This document shows positions 1 to 8,505 of a DNA stretch of 64,000 nt, piece after piece (the stretch's first letter is position 1; each line of letters starts with the position of its first letter). This DNA comes from a virus, in the IMG/VR virus record IMGVR_UViG_3300044655_000744, positions 1 to 64,000 of that record; one strand, given 5' to 3'. A model generated the notes under the pieces. It worked only from the letters and a program-made list of their open reading frames with translations. It was not told the origin of the DNA and did not search any database. The position numbers and the translations under genes were made by a program.

Positions 1-222
1 TATATTACCTTGTAATATTGCTACATTACCTTGTAACGCCGAAACATTTGTTGTAATACTAGATGTATTAACTGAAGTAGCGACGCCCCCAACCGTTGTT
101 CCGTTATGAAGATATAAGGTATTAGTATCGGTATTAACTATCAATTCACCAGGGGCACCAACGTAGGTACTAATTGCCGCTGTGTTGCCTCTTCGTAACT
201 GTAATCTTCTTGGTGCCTGCAT
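1..222 (-). CDS. Tail-fibre-type protein, N-terminal fragment
   Basis: The gene starts with ATG at 222 and runs off the left edge, so only about 74 residues are visible. They begin MQAPRRLQLRRGNTAA and continue with a segment of the form GELIVNTDTNTLYLHNGTT. This pattern (basic RRG motif, then a GE-LxVNTDT-xLYxHNG hairpin) is the N-terminal fold seen in major-tropism-determinant and many phage tail-fibre proteins. It is followed by Thr/Ser/Val/Asn-rich sequence with a repeated LQGNVA/LQGNI motif, as in fibre shafts. The start codon overlaps the stop of the upstream gene (TAATG), so the two are translated together. Role: probably a distal tail fibre or baseplate appendage that contacts the host surface. 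Confidence 0.75.
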   Translation of the reverse strand, partial: MQAPRRLQLRRGNTAAISTYVGAPGELIVNTDTNTLYLHNGTTVGGVATSVNTSSITTNVSALQGNVAILQGNI

Positions 223-722
223 TATATTATACCTAGGTCAACGTTGCCACTGTAGTCTGTAGTGCTTGATGTAAATGCGTCTGTTTCAAATGCTGGATTA
301 ATTCTTAGTTCAGCATAGACGCCATAGTTATCATCACTATAAGTAGGTGTTTCATGTACACCATTGTATTTTAGGAACGCAAGTTTGTATCTGCTCTGCG
401 GTAGTGTGTTAATAAAATCACTAGTCAGCATACAATTTGCTGTAGCTGTGCTGACATTACTAACCGTTACACTCACGTTTGATACTACGTTGCCTTTTAA
501 ATAATCAATAATATAACCACTAAAGGTTAGGCCAGCAATATTAGCCGTCTTTTGATCTTGGTTCTTAAATTTGATAACAATAGGGTTATCTGCCCCGCGA
601 TAAATTTCGATTGGTCTTTGATACACGATGTTGTTCCTTCTGTCAGAAATGGCAGGATCGTTATAGTCCAAAATCTGAACAGTGAAAATATTCTGATATA
701 AATAACTTGTGATTACAGGCAC
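222..722 (-). CDS. Putative virion protein upstream of the tail fibre
   Basis: A 166-residue protein with a GTG start at 722; an AAGGATC Shine-Dalgarno lies about 10 bases upstream and a late-type promoter octamer lies just beyond. It is rich in Asn, Thr, Ile and Tyr and reads as beta-strand throughout, with no signal peptide or membrane segment. An EIYRGADNPIVIKF stretch near residue 40 resembles the immunoglobulin-like or capping modules of phage baseplate and fibre proteins. Its stop overlaps the start of the tail-fibre gene (TAATG). I do not recognise a named family; placement and late promoter argue for a structural role. Confidence 0.6.
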   Translation of the reverse strand: MPVITSYLYQNIFTVQILDYNDPAISDRRNNIVYQRPIEIYRGADNPIVIKFKNQDQKTANIAGLTFSGYIIDYLKGNVVSNVSVTVSNVSTATANCMLTSDFINTLPQSRYKLAFLKYNGVHETPTYSDDNYGVYAELRINPAFETDAFTSSTTDYSGNVDLGII

Positions 723-742
723 TTTTGCTTGATCCTTTAGAG

Positions 743-750
743 TATTTATC
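743..750 (-). promoter_or_regulatory. Late-type promoter octamer GATAAATA
   Basis: GATAAATA on the minus strand, one base off the T4 late consensus TATAAATA. It is 20 bases upstream of the GTG of the structural gene at 722, leaving room for the AAGGATC ribosome binding site. Confidence 0.55.
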
Positions 751-759
751 GCGAGATGT

Positions 760-1134
760 ATGGAAGATAGTTACAAGAATTTATTAGATCAATACCCATT
801 TATTAGCTATCTCACCTATGGTGGCAATGAATATATAGGGATTGTACAGAACGCAGACGAATTTATTACTACTATTTACGACTATGCTCTACTCAGAACC
901 TTAGATCAAAAGACTCGCTATTTAGAACTAGCAGATCAATGGTGGTGGGAAAGTAATAGGCTTGTACCTATTAACGTATTTTTAAAACAAGATTGGGTAG
1001 AGTTTAGAGTCTGTTTAAAGACATTCAACAGTAAGGATGTAATTATACAGCACGGTCCTTACATTAGTCTTAGAGAAATCAGTTCAAAGCGATCAAAAAG
1101 AAAATCAATTACGCTTGTTCGTCGAGTAAGTTAA
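760..1134 (+). CDS. Conserved T4-like phage protein, unknown function
   Basis: One of the few plus-strand genes, 124 residues. It opens MEDSYKNLLDQYPFISY and carries a highly ordered core: YGGNEYIGIVQN, a LADQWWWESNRLVPINVFLK segment around residue 60 and a basic tail KRSKRKSITLVRRV. I recognise this as a protein conserved in T4-like phages of aquatic bacteria, without an assigned role. The basic C-terminus could bind nucleic acid. Its 3' end overlaps the 3' end of the convergent gene at 1109 by 26 bases. A GCGAG stretch just upstream is the only candidate ribosome binding site. Confidence 0.75.
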   Translation: MEDSYKNLLDQYPFISYLTYGGNEYIGIVQNADEFITTIYDYALLRTLDQKTRYLELADQWWWESNRLVPINVFLKQDWVEFRVCLKTFNSKDVIIQHGPYISLREISSKRSKRKSITLVRRVS

Positions 1135-1684
1135 GATTTACCACAACCAGTTGTGAATATGCAATGGCATGCGCCTTCTTAAAACTATATTCACCTTCAA
1201 CTTTATCCCAAACAGTAAGACTAACATCTTTCCAAGTACGACCTATTAGGTGACGTTTACCTGGGCGTATAACTGCCAGGAACATAGCCAGTCTGGGAAT
1301 AGTATCCACAGGCTCTGGCATTTTAAGTAAGGTATCATAGTGATTATTAATATGTATTAACTGCTGACAGACAGCAAGATCATATAACTTTGCCCAGTCT
1401 GGCTCTCGCATTAACTCTATTAGATGTTGTTCGCTCTTAACTTGCTTGTATAGATTAACATTAAGTAAGTCTAGTTTCATATAACCACGATCTTCAGCAG
1501 TTTCATAATCTAAACTAGCATACCCTGTAAATGGATCTACCGGTATATCAGTCGCATAAACCCCTGTGTTGTGCTTGATCAATTTACCGTCACGTAGAAT
1601 ACTAGCAGGCGTTGTAGACAATACTGCTAATGCTTGGTCACGGTCAGCAAAGTCAATATCAACGTCTGACTTAAAGTTTTTCAA
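1109..1684 (-). CDS. DNA polymerase III alpha-like (PHP/DnaE palm) fragment protein
   Basis: A 191-residue protein. The only usable start after the in-frame TAG upstream is a TTG at 1684, supported by TAGGAAAA seven bases before it. Several short blocks match, in order, the palm of bacterial replicative polymerase DnaE/PolC: SDVDIDFADR (family PDIDIDF), GYMKLDLL (GLVKFDFL), PRLAMFLAVIRPGKRH (IALYRPG) and FKKAHAIAYSQLV (FNKSHAAAYA). The spacing is greatly compressed compared with a full 1100-residue alpha subunit. It sits with clamp-loader-like and UvsW genes, so a replication role is likely; a catalytic role is uncertain because fingers and much of the palm are missing. Confidence 0.55.
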   Translation of the reverse strand: MKNFKSDVDIDFADRDQALAVLSTTPASILRDGKLIKHNTGVYATDIPVDPFTGYASLDYETAEDRGYMKLDLLNVNLYKQVKSEQHLIELMREPDWAKLYDLAVCQQLIHINNHYDTLLKMPEPVDTIPRLAMFLAVIRPGKRHLIGRTWKDVSLTVWDKVEGEYSFKKAHAIAYSQLVVVNLNLLDEQA

Positions 1685-1844
1685 TGATTTTTCCTAACAT
1701 TGCGTCTGTTTGTTTTTTTGGGTCATTAATTTCAGCAGTTAGTTTAGTTACCTGCGCTTCTAAACGTTCTACTATTCTAATTAAGTATAACACATCACTG
1801 CGTAGGTTAACAACCTCACCGGTTAATTTTTTAATATCTTCCAT
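1671..1844 (-). CDS. Small coiled-coil protein (57 aa)
   Basis: ATG at 1844, 57 codons then TAA at 1671. The sequence starts MEDIKKLTGEVVNLRSD and has a heptad-like run of Leu/Ile/Val (VLYLIRIVERLEAQVTKL) predicting one coiled coil. Its stop overlaps the TTG start of the next gene by 14 bases and its ATG overlaps the stop of the zinc-finger gene upstream by one base (TAATG), so it is embedded in an operon. Function unknown; probably an oligomerising or accessory subunit. Confidence 0.7.
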   Translation of the reverse strand: MEDIKKLTGEVVNLRSDVLYLIRIVERLEAQVTKLTAEINDPKKQTDAMLGKIIEKL

Positions 1845-2590
1845 TATAATCCGGCTTCCTTTAATATCACTTTAACCCATTCAGTATCTGCCATATAATC
1901 TTGGAAGCGACGTTGCCAGTGGTCCGGATCAATCCAAGGTAAAATAATATTAATTTGTTCTTCTGTTAGGGTTTCAAGAAATGCTACACCGGATTGGCAA
2001 TTAAACACAATCCAAGGACTAACTCGACCGTTAGCAATATGATGACAGATTCTATTAGTACCACCGTATCTAAAATAATCTCTAAATCCATTCTTAAGTT
2101 CAAGATGTTCGTCAGCATATTCCTGCATTTCGATTAGAGCACGTTCGAGCGCATCTTGTACTGCTTCTTTCTTGATGTAGGTCTGTAGATATTCTACATA
2201 GACTGCTTCGTGTGTCCAGTGGTCTAGCTTTTTGTTTTGTTTAATGACCCAATCAATGAACATCCGAGGATTAACAGCACGAATACTAACCATGTGGCGA
2301 CCAAACTTAACAAAGGCTGTGTAATATGGACTGCCAACGAAATCAGCATAGGTCTTTAACTTGGCTGATCCTTGGGTCATTTCAAAGAAACGTAGGTATG
2401 CTTGATAGCCGAATTGTACACCTGTTTCTTTTTCCTGTTGCCAGCGTCGCTTGTTTTCACAGAGATGCGCCGTAAGAGTACTTTCCTTACGGAATTCTTT
2501 ATCGCAATATCGACACTTATAACTTGGACTTGATTGTTTTATCGTCTTGTCCGTGTTGTCTTGCCAGGTCTTCAAGATCTCGTTTATCAT
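1844..2590 (-). CDS. C2H2 zinc-finger phage protein, unknown function
   Basis: About 248 residues. A single C2H2-like finger lies near the N-terminus (YKCRYCDKEF, then HLCEN), followed by KRRWQQEKETGVQFG and an alpha-helical body with many aromatic residues ending ADTEWVKVILKEAGL. The same arrangement occurs in T4-like phages of aquatic bacteria; no function is established that I know of. The 74-base overlap with the upstream gene is long, so the true start may lie further in, although no ATG is available before the finger. Nucleic-acid binding in replication or transcription is an inference from the finger and from its neighbours. Confidence 0.65.
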   Translation of the reverse strand: MINEILKTWQDNTDKTIKQSSPSYKCRYCDKEFRKESTLTAHLCENKRRWQQEKETGVQFGYQAYLRFFEMTQGSAKLKTYADFVGSPYYTAFVKFGRHMVSIRAVNPRMFIDWVIKQNKKLDHWTHEAVYVEYLQTYIKKEAVQDALERALIEMQEYADEHLELKNGFRDYFRYGGTNRICHHIANGRVSPWIVFNCQSGVAFLETLTEEQINIILPWIDPDHWQRRFQDYMADTEWVKVILKEAGL

Positions 2591-2990
2591 TAATTTTCGC
2601 TAACAGTTCAATTTCATCTTGTTTCATTGTAGGGAACATTTCTGCTAAGAATTTCTGTGCTTTACTATTGCCTTCTTTCTTTTTAGTACCTTGCCAGTAG
2701 TGGTGTTGCTTGCCCATATTAGGACTAACACTGGTACACAGCAACCATTGTAGTTTTGGGTGTTTGTTTAGATCAAAGAAATTCTTATTTACACGTTCAT
2801 TAGTGGCCATTAGATAGTAGGCCTGTAGATCGCTTGATCCAGCAACACTAGCACCATACCGCAACATTAGATATGTACTAAATGCCTTGCGTTGCTCATC
2901 AGTAAACTTGTCATAGTAAGCACGATCCTTGCGATCAAATGCTGCCATTTCGTTGCCAATGTATAATGGATCGTTATAGTCTGCCGCCAT
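2517..2990 (-). CDS. Clamp-loader small subunit gp62-like
   Basis: 157 residues, ATG at 2990 overlapping the preceding stop (TAATG). The middle has LQAYYLMATNERVNKNFF and HPKLQWLL, comparable to the NYLMAAVPRGKRYGKWAKL region of T4 gp62, and the C-terminus is a Lys-rich helix (EIELLAKINDKRDLEDLARQ) as in gp62. Overall length is similar (T4 gp62 is 187 residues). gp62 works with gp44 to load the sliding clamp gp45. gp44 and gp45 are not in this window, so the call rests on weak sequence similarity and on neighbours (UvsW, polymerase-like gene). Confidence 0.5.
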   Translation of the reverse strand: MAADYNDPLYIGNEMAAFDRKDRAYYDKFTDEQRKAFSTYLMLRYGASVAGSSDLQAYYLMATNERVNKNFFDLNKHPKLQWLLCTSVSPNMGKQHHYWQGTKKKEGNSKAQKFLAEMFPTMKQDEIELLAKINDKRDLEDLARQHGQDDKTIKSKL

Positions 2991-3229
2991 TATTTGCCTT
3001 TGCGTAGGTAGTTTAAAATTTGACTAATACTTTGCTGCATACTTTCGTATTTGATTCGCATTTGATCTAATTGTTCGCTTTGGATTGACAATCGTCTGTA
3101 TAGATCTGTGATAATATCCTGTTGTTCGCGCAGTTTTTTATCTTGACTTAATAAGTTAGGACGAGGCGGTGCGTTAGGGTCTACAGCACGCTTCTTTTTA
3201 GGTCTGAATTGTTCTGGGTTAAATGCCAT
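2990..3229 (-). CDS. Small basic coiled-coil protein
   Basis: 79 residues: a Pro/Lys/Arg-rich N-terminus (FRPKKKRAVDPNAPPRP) followed by one long amphipathic helix with heptads (DIITDLYRRLSIQSEQLDQM). Overlaps the gene upstream by 11 bases and shares TAATG with the gp62-like gene, so it belongs to the same operon. Function not recognised. Confidence 0.65.
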   Translation of the reverse strand: MAFNPEQFRPKKKRAVDPNAPPRPNLLSQDKKLREQQDIITDLYRRLSIQSEQLDQMRIKYESMQQSISQILNYLRKGK

Positions 3230-3443
3230 CTTTGTATTCCTTGCTTAACTTATATATCATTATAGCATGATCTAAGGCTTCTTGTAAAGACTGATTTGTT
3301 TGAGCAGCTCGGCGTATATTACCCCAGAGTTTATCTTCTTTTACTCGATCTAGGGTAGATCGCATCTCCTGTGTGTACTCTTTGGCCCAAGCATCAATCT
3401 CAGCAGTTGGCACAAACGATGCGGTAGGATCGACTTCTACCAT
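3219..3443 (-). CDS. Small conserved hypothetical protein
   Basis: 74 residues, mostly helical and acidic/amphipathic (AEIDAWAKEYTQEMRSTLDRV), no motif that I recognise. Overlaps both neighbours by a few bases within the UvsW operon. A small helical transcription or replication accessory protein would fit, but that is only a guess from context. Confidence 0.6.
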   Translation of the reverse strand: MVEVDPTASFVPTAEIDAWAKEYTQEMRSTLDRVKEDKLWGNIRRAAQTNQSLQEALDHAIMIYKLSKEYKDGI

Positions 3444-3937
3444 ATCTTACTGTAGTCTACAATTTCACTCTGACGGCTAATGTCTTTGACAAAGTATGCG
3501 CACATTGGACTAGCACCTTCTGTAATTGGCACTGCTAACATCTGCCCTGGCTTAAGTTTAGGAAAGTACCATTTAACATCTTGATAGATATCTACGATCT
3601 CAATTGGTTCAAATTTAGGTTTGAAACTATCCAAAGGATTAAATGTATAAGCACTAAATCCACGATCATTGATACTCGTCAGCGGTATGACTTCTAAGTC
3701 ACCGATATCAGCTTCACCGATTAATATCTGCCAGTCAACTGGCATTTTAACTAGGTTGCCACCAATGTTTAATACTAAAGCTGGACTATTAAATGATTCT
3801 AAAAAGATAAGTGGAATAAAGAAGTAGTCAGGATTCTTTGGATCGCTGTTATCTAAGATAGCAAAACGAAGATCATCTACTTCGTCAGGTATTTCGTTCA
3901 TTTCGTACGCTTGATTCTCTAATGTTAATATATGCAT
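3437..3937 (-). CDS. Conserved phage protein downstream of UvsW
   Basis: 166 residues from the ATG at 3937, chosen because it overlaps the uvsW stop (TAATG) and has GGAG eight bases upstream; a GTG nine bases earlier is the alternative. The protein reads as beta-rich (ALVLNIGGNLVKMPVDWQIL, KLKPGQMLAVPITEG) with Asp/Glu patches and no membrane segment. Linked to uvsW as in other T4-like phages of aquatic hosts. No family function known to me. Confidence 0.65.
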   Translation of the reverse strand: MHILTLENQAYEMNEIPDEVDDLRFAILDNSDPKNPDYFFIPLIFLESFNSPALVLNIGGNLVKMPVDWQILIGEADIGDLEVIPLTSINDRGFSAYTFNPLDSFKPKFEPIEIVDIYQDVKWYFPKLKPGQMLAVPITEGASPMCAYFVKDISRQSEIVDYSKIW

Positions 3938-5394
3938 TACTGCCACTCCACCTTTTCTACAGCGAACGGATAGTTCGCATCTTTATAAAATTTCTTACGT
4001 GTTGTAATATGCCGCTTGGCAAACTTACAAGTCGACGTTATGTCCCAGATCTGGACGAAGTCTTTGTCTTCCGCTTTGCGAATGCCACGCCCGATACTCT
4101 GGATGACCCTGACAAACGATTTGCCAGGCTCGATAAGCACAAGATTAAAAATACGAGGAATGTTAATACCAACAGCCGCAACACCATAAGTGGCCACAGC
4201 AACCACGTCATCACTTGTGGCAAACTCATCATAACTTTCTTTTCTATCATCTGCTTTTGTGCCCCCAGACACGAATACAGCACCTTTAATTTTTTCAACT
4301 AATTGTTTACCCGGAGCAATACGATCTACTAGAATTAATGTATTGCCGCTAGCACGAATCGATTCTACTAGACTAGCAATGTAATCCAACCTAGCTTCAG
4401 TTTCTAATAGATAACGCAGTTCGGCTTGATAGTCTTTATATTCTACGTAATCAACCAGTTGTAGAATATTTACATGACAGTTAGCCAAGACTCCTTGCTC
4501 TTGGAGCTCACTAGCACTTAGTCTGCCAATCACATCACCAATACTACATTTAAGGCTAACAAATTCAAAGTCTTCTTTAGGTACAGTACCAGTTAGACCC
4601 CAACGGATAGGTATATGTGACATTACACCAGTTAATAAAGTTTTTAGTGCTTCTGCCTTGGCCATATGTACTTCATCAACCATAACACAGACAACATCCT
4701 CAATGAATTCACTAATAGTGATGTCAGCTTCTCCACCTTTGGTATTCTTAAGTAAGATGTTTAGACTTTGCCAAGTACAAATTGTATGTGTACGCCCAAA
4801 CTCTTTACGATCACCGAAGTATACACCAACATCTAGTCCTAGGTTGATATAGTCTGCTTCTGTTTGTGTTACTAGACTTTTGTTTGGTACAATTACAATA
4901 GTTCGGCCGTGCGGTTCACAGCTATAACTTAATGCCGCAGTCATTAGAGTCTTGCCAGCACCTGTGGCAATTTCTTGTATACACTGCGGATTTTCTAAGA
5001 AGTTGTTGACAATTTCAATTTGATAGTCACGCAGTTTGACTGGTTGTCCTGCCATTGGGTGTTTGTTGGGCCACACTTTATGCGAGAATGTGTCTTCTGT
5101 TACTTCAGTAAAAGCAAATTGTGTGCTATAGTCGCGCAGATCTTGTAGCTCAATGTCATAGCCGCGACTGTCTAGGTAAGGAATAATTTCCGGCAATAGA
5201 TTAACATAGGTACTACCGCCCATTTGAAAGAACGCAATCTTCCCATCCCATCTGCCTAGACGAACTGCCGGCAAATATCTTGCGCCAGGGATTTCATATT
5301 TAAATTTATTGCTGAGAAATTTACGCTCAGACAGATCTAATCCCTCAATCTTTACATTAACTTCATCTTTAATTATCAGTTTTGCTGTAGCCAT
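3937..5394 (-). CDS. uvsW: UvsW-type recombination helicase
   Basis: 485 residues from the ATG at 5394, which overlaps the stop of the radical SAM gene (TAATG); T4 UvsW is about 500. A superfamily 2 helicase: Q-like LRDYQIEIVNNF near residue 115, Walker A ATGAGKT, Ia VIVPNKSLVTQ, a DEVH Walker B (MVDEVHMAK), motif III LTGT, and motifs V/VI with VGINIP and QSIGRGIRK. UvsW unwinds branched DNA and R-loops and drives the switch from origin-dependent to recombination-dependent replication in T4. All helicase motifs are intact, so the protein should be active. Confidence 0.92.
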   Translation of the reverse strand: MATAKLIIKDEVNVKIEGLDLSERKFLSNKFKYEIPGARYLPAVRLGRWDGKIAFFQMGGSTYVNLLPEIIPYLDSRGYDIELQDLRDYSTQFAFTEVTEDTFSHKVWPNKHPMAGQPVKLRDYQIEIVNNFLENPQCIQEIATGAGKTLMTAALSYSCEPHGRTIVIVPNKSLVTQTEADYINLGLDVGVYFGDRKEFGRTHTICTWQSLNILLKNTKGGEADITISEFIEDVVCVMVDEVHMAKAEALKTLLTGVMSHIPIRWGLTGTVPKEDFEFVSLKCSIGDVIGRLSASELQEQGVLANCHVNILQLVDYVEYKDYQAELRYLLETEARLDYIASLVESIRASGNTLILVDRIAPGKQLVEKIKGAVFVSGGTKADDRKESYDEFATSDDVVAVATYGVAAVGINIPRIFNLVLIEPGKSFVRVIQSIGRGIRKAEDKDFVQIWDITSTCKFAKRHITTRKKFYKDANYPFAVEKVEWQ

Positions 5395-7262
5395 TAATTG
5401 TCTTTGTTTGCCCTGTTTATCATTGCTTTCCCCCAACCGTTTCTACGCCAAGTTAGTAACTTGGATAGGAATTCTTTTTCACTAGCATAGTCCCCAGTTA
5501 AGTTTAGTATACACGATTGTATGTCACGTGTATAGTCTTCATTTAAAGTAATTGTCCGATTTATACCAAAATCTAAATCAACGGTATACGGATAACTAAT
5601 GTCTTTAGATGCTACAAAGTGTTTTTGATAGTCAGTCAGGGCAGTGAATAGATTACCATCGAATTTTAATGTTACGAATTCATTAATTAACAATTCAATT
5701 TCACCTTTGTTCTTGTGAAAATATTGTTGAGCATCTCGAAGTATGTCTTGATTAAATCCCATTCTAATAAATTCTGCGTTATTTTTAATATACAGATCCA
5801 ACCACCCTCTATACCGAAAGTATAAGTCGGAAATAATACCCATGTTATTATCAGTAATGTAAGTTGATAGTGTAGAATAGAATTCTTCATATGATATAGT
5901 TGATGTAGCATTAAAAAATCTTGAATATATCTGTGTCCACCCATAACAATGAAAGTTAACTATTACCCAAGAAAACATATACGAGTCAATTATGCTGTCT
6001 GTGGACATAGTATTCGTTTCGCTGATGATTAACATCTTTTCTGCTATGTCGTTGTTAATAGTAAAATTACTGTGCATAAAATTTTCAACTTCGACACCTT
6101 TAATTCCAAATTTATCTTTGTATGCCGGATGATTCATTTCACTATTTTCTAATAGCATGGCATAAAATACATCAATACATTGATGTTGTCCTATTGAAAT
6201 TAAATTAAGTAATCCTCGTCTCCACGACTCAGCAGTCTCCGATGGTAGCCCTATTATTAATTCTGAATAATGGGTTAGTTGTTGTTGGTCTAATAACCTA
6301 AACAGTTCTTCAGCGTTGTTAATATCCATATTATCACGCTTAATATTACTAAGCACAACTTCGTCCATACTTTGAAAACTAATAGTCAACCCTCTACTCA
6401 TATTTGAGTTGTTAAATAATTTAACCATATCCACAATGTGGCTGTTGCTATTTTTAGTAAATGATATATTTAGATTACCAGGATAATTGTATTTGCTTTT
6501 GACTTCACAAATTTTATTTGCAATTTTATAATCACGTTCTTTGAAGATACCGAAATTCGCATCAGCAATTACTACATAATCTATACCGTGTTTTCCAAGC
6601 CATTCTATTTCGTTATATACTCGTTCTTCGTCAAACTTTTTGATCTTACTATAGGTTAGGCTCCCCCAATCACAAAATGTGCACTGGAATGGGCAACCTC
6701 GATTTGTTTCTAACGTGGTATTCCACAGCACCCCAGGATTATCTAAAATTAACTGATCAAATAATCCAGTTAGGTAAGGACTAGGGATAGTTAGATCACT
6801 TAGTCTGGATGACTGATATATTTTTTTCTTTTGACCATTAATGAATTGCTTTAAACATTCAGCAAACGCTACTTCGCCTTCTGCTAAGACCACTGAATCA
6901 ACATATGGATGGTGTTTAAAAAAATCAGTTTCTAATGGTCGATTGGGTACTTGTGGACCACCAAAAATAATCAACACATTTGGAGCATACTGCCTAATAC
7001 GTTTGGCCAAGGCAATACTATATTCCCAGTTCCATAAGTAACAACTAAACGCGACCACAGAGCCATCAATAACAGACCTAGCAACATCGTCAATATCTTC
7101 TCGAATATATATTAGTTTTTCAAGATGATAATTGTTGGCTATCTCCGAGTCTTGAATAGCATAACTCCATACCATTCCTATAGAGTATGGTAACCAATAA
7201 TTAGGTTTACCATTAACCACGGCGTGATAATTTGTTTGTACTAGATATACTGCTACGGTCAT
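5394..7262 (-). CDS. B12-binding radical SAM enzyme
   Basis: 622 residues from the ATG at 7262, chosen because it overlaps the upstream stop (ATGA); an earlier in-frame start would run 66 bases into the upstream gene. The N-terminal 170 residues form a cobalamin-binding Rossmann-like domain (VVAFSCYLWNWEYSIALAKRI, then IIFGGPQVPNRP and LAEGEVAF). A radical SAM domain follows with the [4Fe-4S] motif GCPFQCTFCDWG at about residue 215 and a DYVVIADANFG strand. This is the architecture of class B radical SAM methylases and related enzymes. Substrate unknown. It is translationally coupled to uvsW, an unexpected partner, so it may act on DNA, tRNA or a small molecule. One of six radical SAM genes in the window. 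Confidence 0.88.
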   Translation of the reverse strand: MTVAVYLVQTNYHAVVNGKPNYWLPYSIGMVWSYAIQDSEIANNYHLEKLIYIREDIDDVARSVIDGSVVAFSCYLWNWEYSIALAKRIRQYAPNVLIIFGGPQVPNRPLETDFFKHHPYVDSVVLAEGEVAFAECLKQFINGQKKKIYQSSRLSDLTIPSPYLTGLFDQLILDNPGVLWNTTLETNRGCPFQCTFCDWGSLTYSKIKKFDEERVYNEIEWLGKHGIDYVVIADANFGIFKERDYKIANKICEVKSKYNYPGNLNISFTKNSNSHIVDMVKLFNNSNMSRGLTISFQSMDEVVLSNIKRDNMDINNAEELFRLLDQQQLTHYSELIIGLPSETAESWRRGLLNLISIGQHQCIDVFYAMLLENSEMNHPAYKDKFGIKGVEVENFMHSNFTINNDIAEKMLIISETNTMSTDSIIDSYMFSWVIVNFHCYGWTQIYSRFFNATSTISYEEFYSTLSTYITDNNMGIISDLYFRYRGWLDLYIKNNAEFIRMGFNQDILRDAQQYFHKNKGEIELLINEFVTLKFDGNLFTALTDYQKHFVASKDISYPYTVDLDFGINRTITLNEDYTRDIQSCILNLTGDYASEKEFLSKLLTWRRNGWGKAMINRANKDN

Positions 7263-8386
7263 TGAGTATTTTCTCTCAATAGGTGTTCGCAATAGTACAC
7301 AACTTTTTCTGCTCGATTTAGCCATTCCATACGTTTACCACCGTAGAGCATTTCTACTGTGGATACTAATAAAGGTATATCATAATCCCAATGCGCAGGA
7401 ATCTTGTTAGCATATATTACCTTGATTCCATAGTAATTATAATCGTTAGTCTTTGTTTTACCAGATACATCAAAGCGTACAATTTCATCTTCAGTAAACT
7501 GACTCAGATCCACACCGCGCAGACTTGGATCGTATATACACACCGGATAACGATTGGTTAAATTAGCATATTCAAATACTGTATCAAGTGAATTGGGTAT
7601 ACCGGGAGGCACATGTAAATTACGTTTAATACCGAACAAATCTAATAGCGCAATTCTCGGAATACTATCATCTACTTCATAGCCCAAGACGCTGGCATAG
7701 TCAATTAACTTGATTAGATTATCAGCGGTAATGCCACCCAACTTTGTATTAATGTATTCGAGCATGCTGCTGGGTGCGTTGGTTATAGTTAGCCCGTTTG
7801 GGCCATTAATAAGTTTGATTTTGAATTCAGTTTGCTCAACAGCAATAATCTTATTATAAAGATTGCGTACTTCTTGATCTATTTCGAATTGATGTATTTC
7901 TCCCCAAGCAACTAACCAATTTATATTAGATTCTGTTAGTCCAAAGGCCCAAACCTTATCTTCACTATGCCACGACATGCTTCCTTGACTGGTCTTTTTA
8001 TATTCCTGTACCTGATCAATCAATTGTCGATCATACGGAAAGCGCAATTGTATAAGGTTATCTTCTAACCATACTCGTCGAGTGCGATCTATGTTACGTG
8101 GTGTTATCCGATATTGTGGATTCTCTGCTGGGCTGACATCAATACCCTGACTGGCAAATTGCCTACGATATTTTAAAACAAGTTTAACACACAGCTCAGC
8201 TTGACGATCTGTTAGGGCGCCGCCCCAAACAGTGTGACTACTCATACTATCCACAATGTTTACATCGTACCGAGCCAGACTTATACGAGAGTTAGTCTGC
8301 GGAACAGCAAAAATCTTAGAGCCAGAGCCATAGTCAAATCCAGCTAGGTATTCAAGATAGTCTTCAATATGTGGAAACTGTTTCAT
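7259..8386 (-). CDS. Conserved phage protein with HARP-like segment, UvsW operon
   Basis: 375 residues from the ATG at 8386; a GTG at 8401 is possible but adds little. Near residues 110-160 the segment WLEDNLIQLRFPYDRQLI, then SWHSEDKVWAFGLTESN, resembles the HARP/substrate-recognition module that precedes SNF2-type annealing helicases (pattern: FPYD..LI ... W....W.F.L). No helicase motifs are present in the protein itself. Its stop overlaps the next start (ATGA), and UvsW follows two genes downstream. A DNA-branch recognition partner for UvsW is a plausible inference. Otherwise not recognised. Confidence 0.55.
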   Translation of the reverse strand: MKQFPHIEDYLEYLAGFDYGSGSKIFAVPQTNSRISLARYDVNIVDSMSSHTVWGGALTDRQAELCVKLVLKYRRQFASQGIDVSPAENPQYRITPRNIDRTRRVWLEDNLIQLRFPYDRQLIDQVQEYKKTSQGSMSWHSEDKVWAFGLTESNINWLVAWGEIHQFEIDQEVRNLYNKIIAVEQTEFKIKLINGPNGLTITNAPSSMLEYINTKLGGITADNLIKLIDYASVLGYEVDDSIPRIALLDLFGIKRNLHVPPGIPNSLDTVFEYANLTNRYPVCIYDPSLRGVDLSQFTEDEIVRFDVSGKTKTNDYNYYGIKVIYANKIPAHWDYDIPLLVSTVEMLYGGKRMEWLNRAEKVVYYCEHLLRENTQ

Positions 8387-8424
8387 TGTATTAGTATACA
8401 CTCACTATAAGTTATTTACAACCT

Positions 8425-8457
8425 AAAAAAAAGCCCAATACAGTTAAGTACTGGGCT
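8425..8457 (-). terminator. Rho-independent terminator after formate-THF ligase
   Basis: On the minus strand AGCCCAGTAC-TTAACT-GTATTGGGCT, a 10-bp stem with one G-T pair, runs straight into eight T. It lies about 50 bases after the stop at 8506 and insulates that gene from the operon downstream. Confidence 0.85.
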
Positions 8458-8462
8458 CAAGG

Positions 8463-8498
8463 CTATCACACAAGGAGCTTGACTGAGCAGTGTGATAG
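8463..8498 (-). other. Second 3' hairpin between stop codon and terminator
   Basis: A perfect 9-bp inverted repeat, CTATCACAC (8463-8471) and GTGTGATAG (8490-8498), sits between the stop of the ligase gene and its terminator. With no T-run it is not a terminator itself; it may protect the mRNA 3' end or bind a regulator. Confidence 0.55.
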
Positions 8499-8505
8499 GG
8501 TAAAA

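Noticed and set aside
1684-1875. Plus-strand frame of 63 codons
   Set aside because: It lies opposite the 57-residue coiled-coil gene, has no ribosome binding site and no sensible protein pattern.
4038-4298. Internal frame within uvsW
   Set aside because: It is a shadow of the helicase C-terminal domain in another frame with no binding site.
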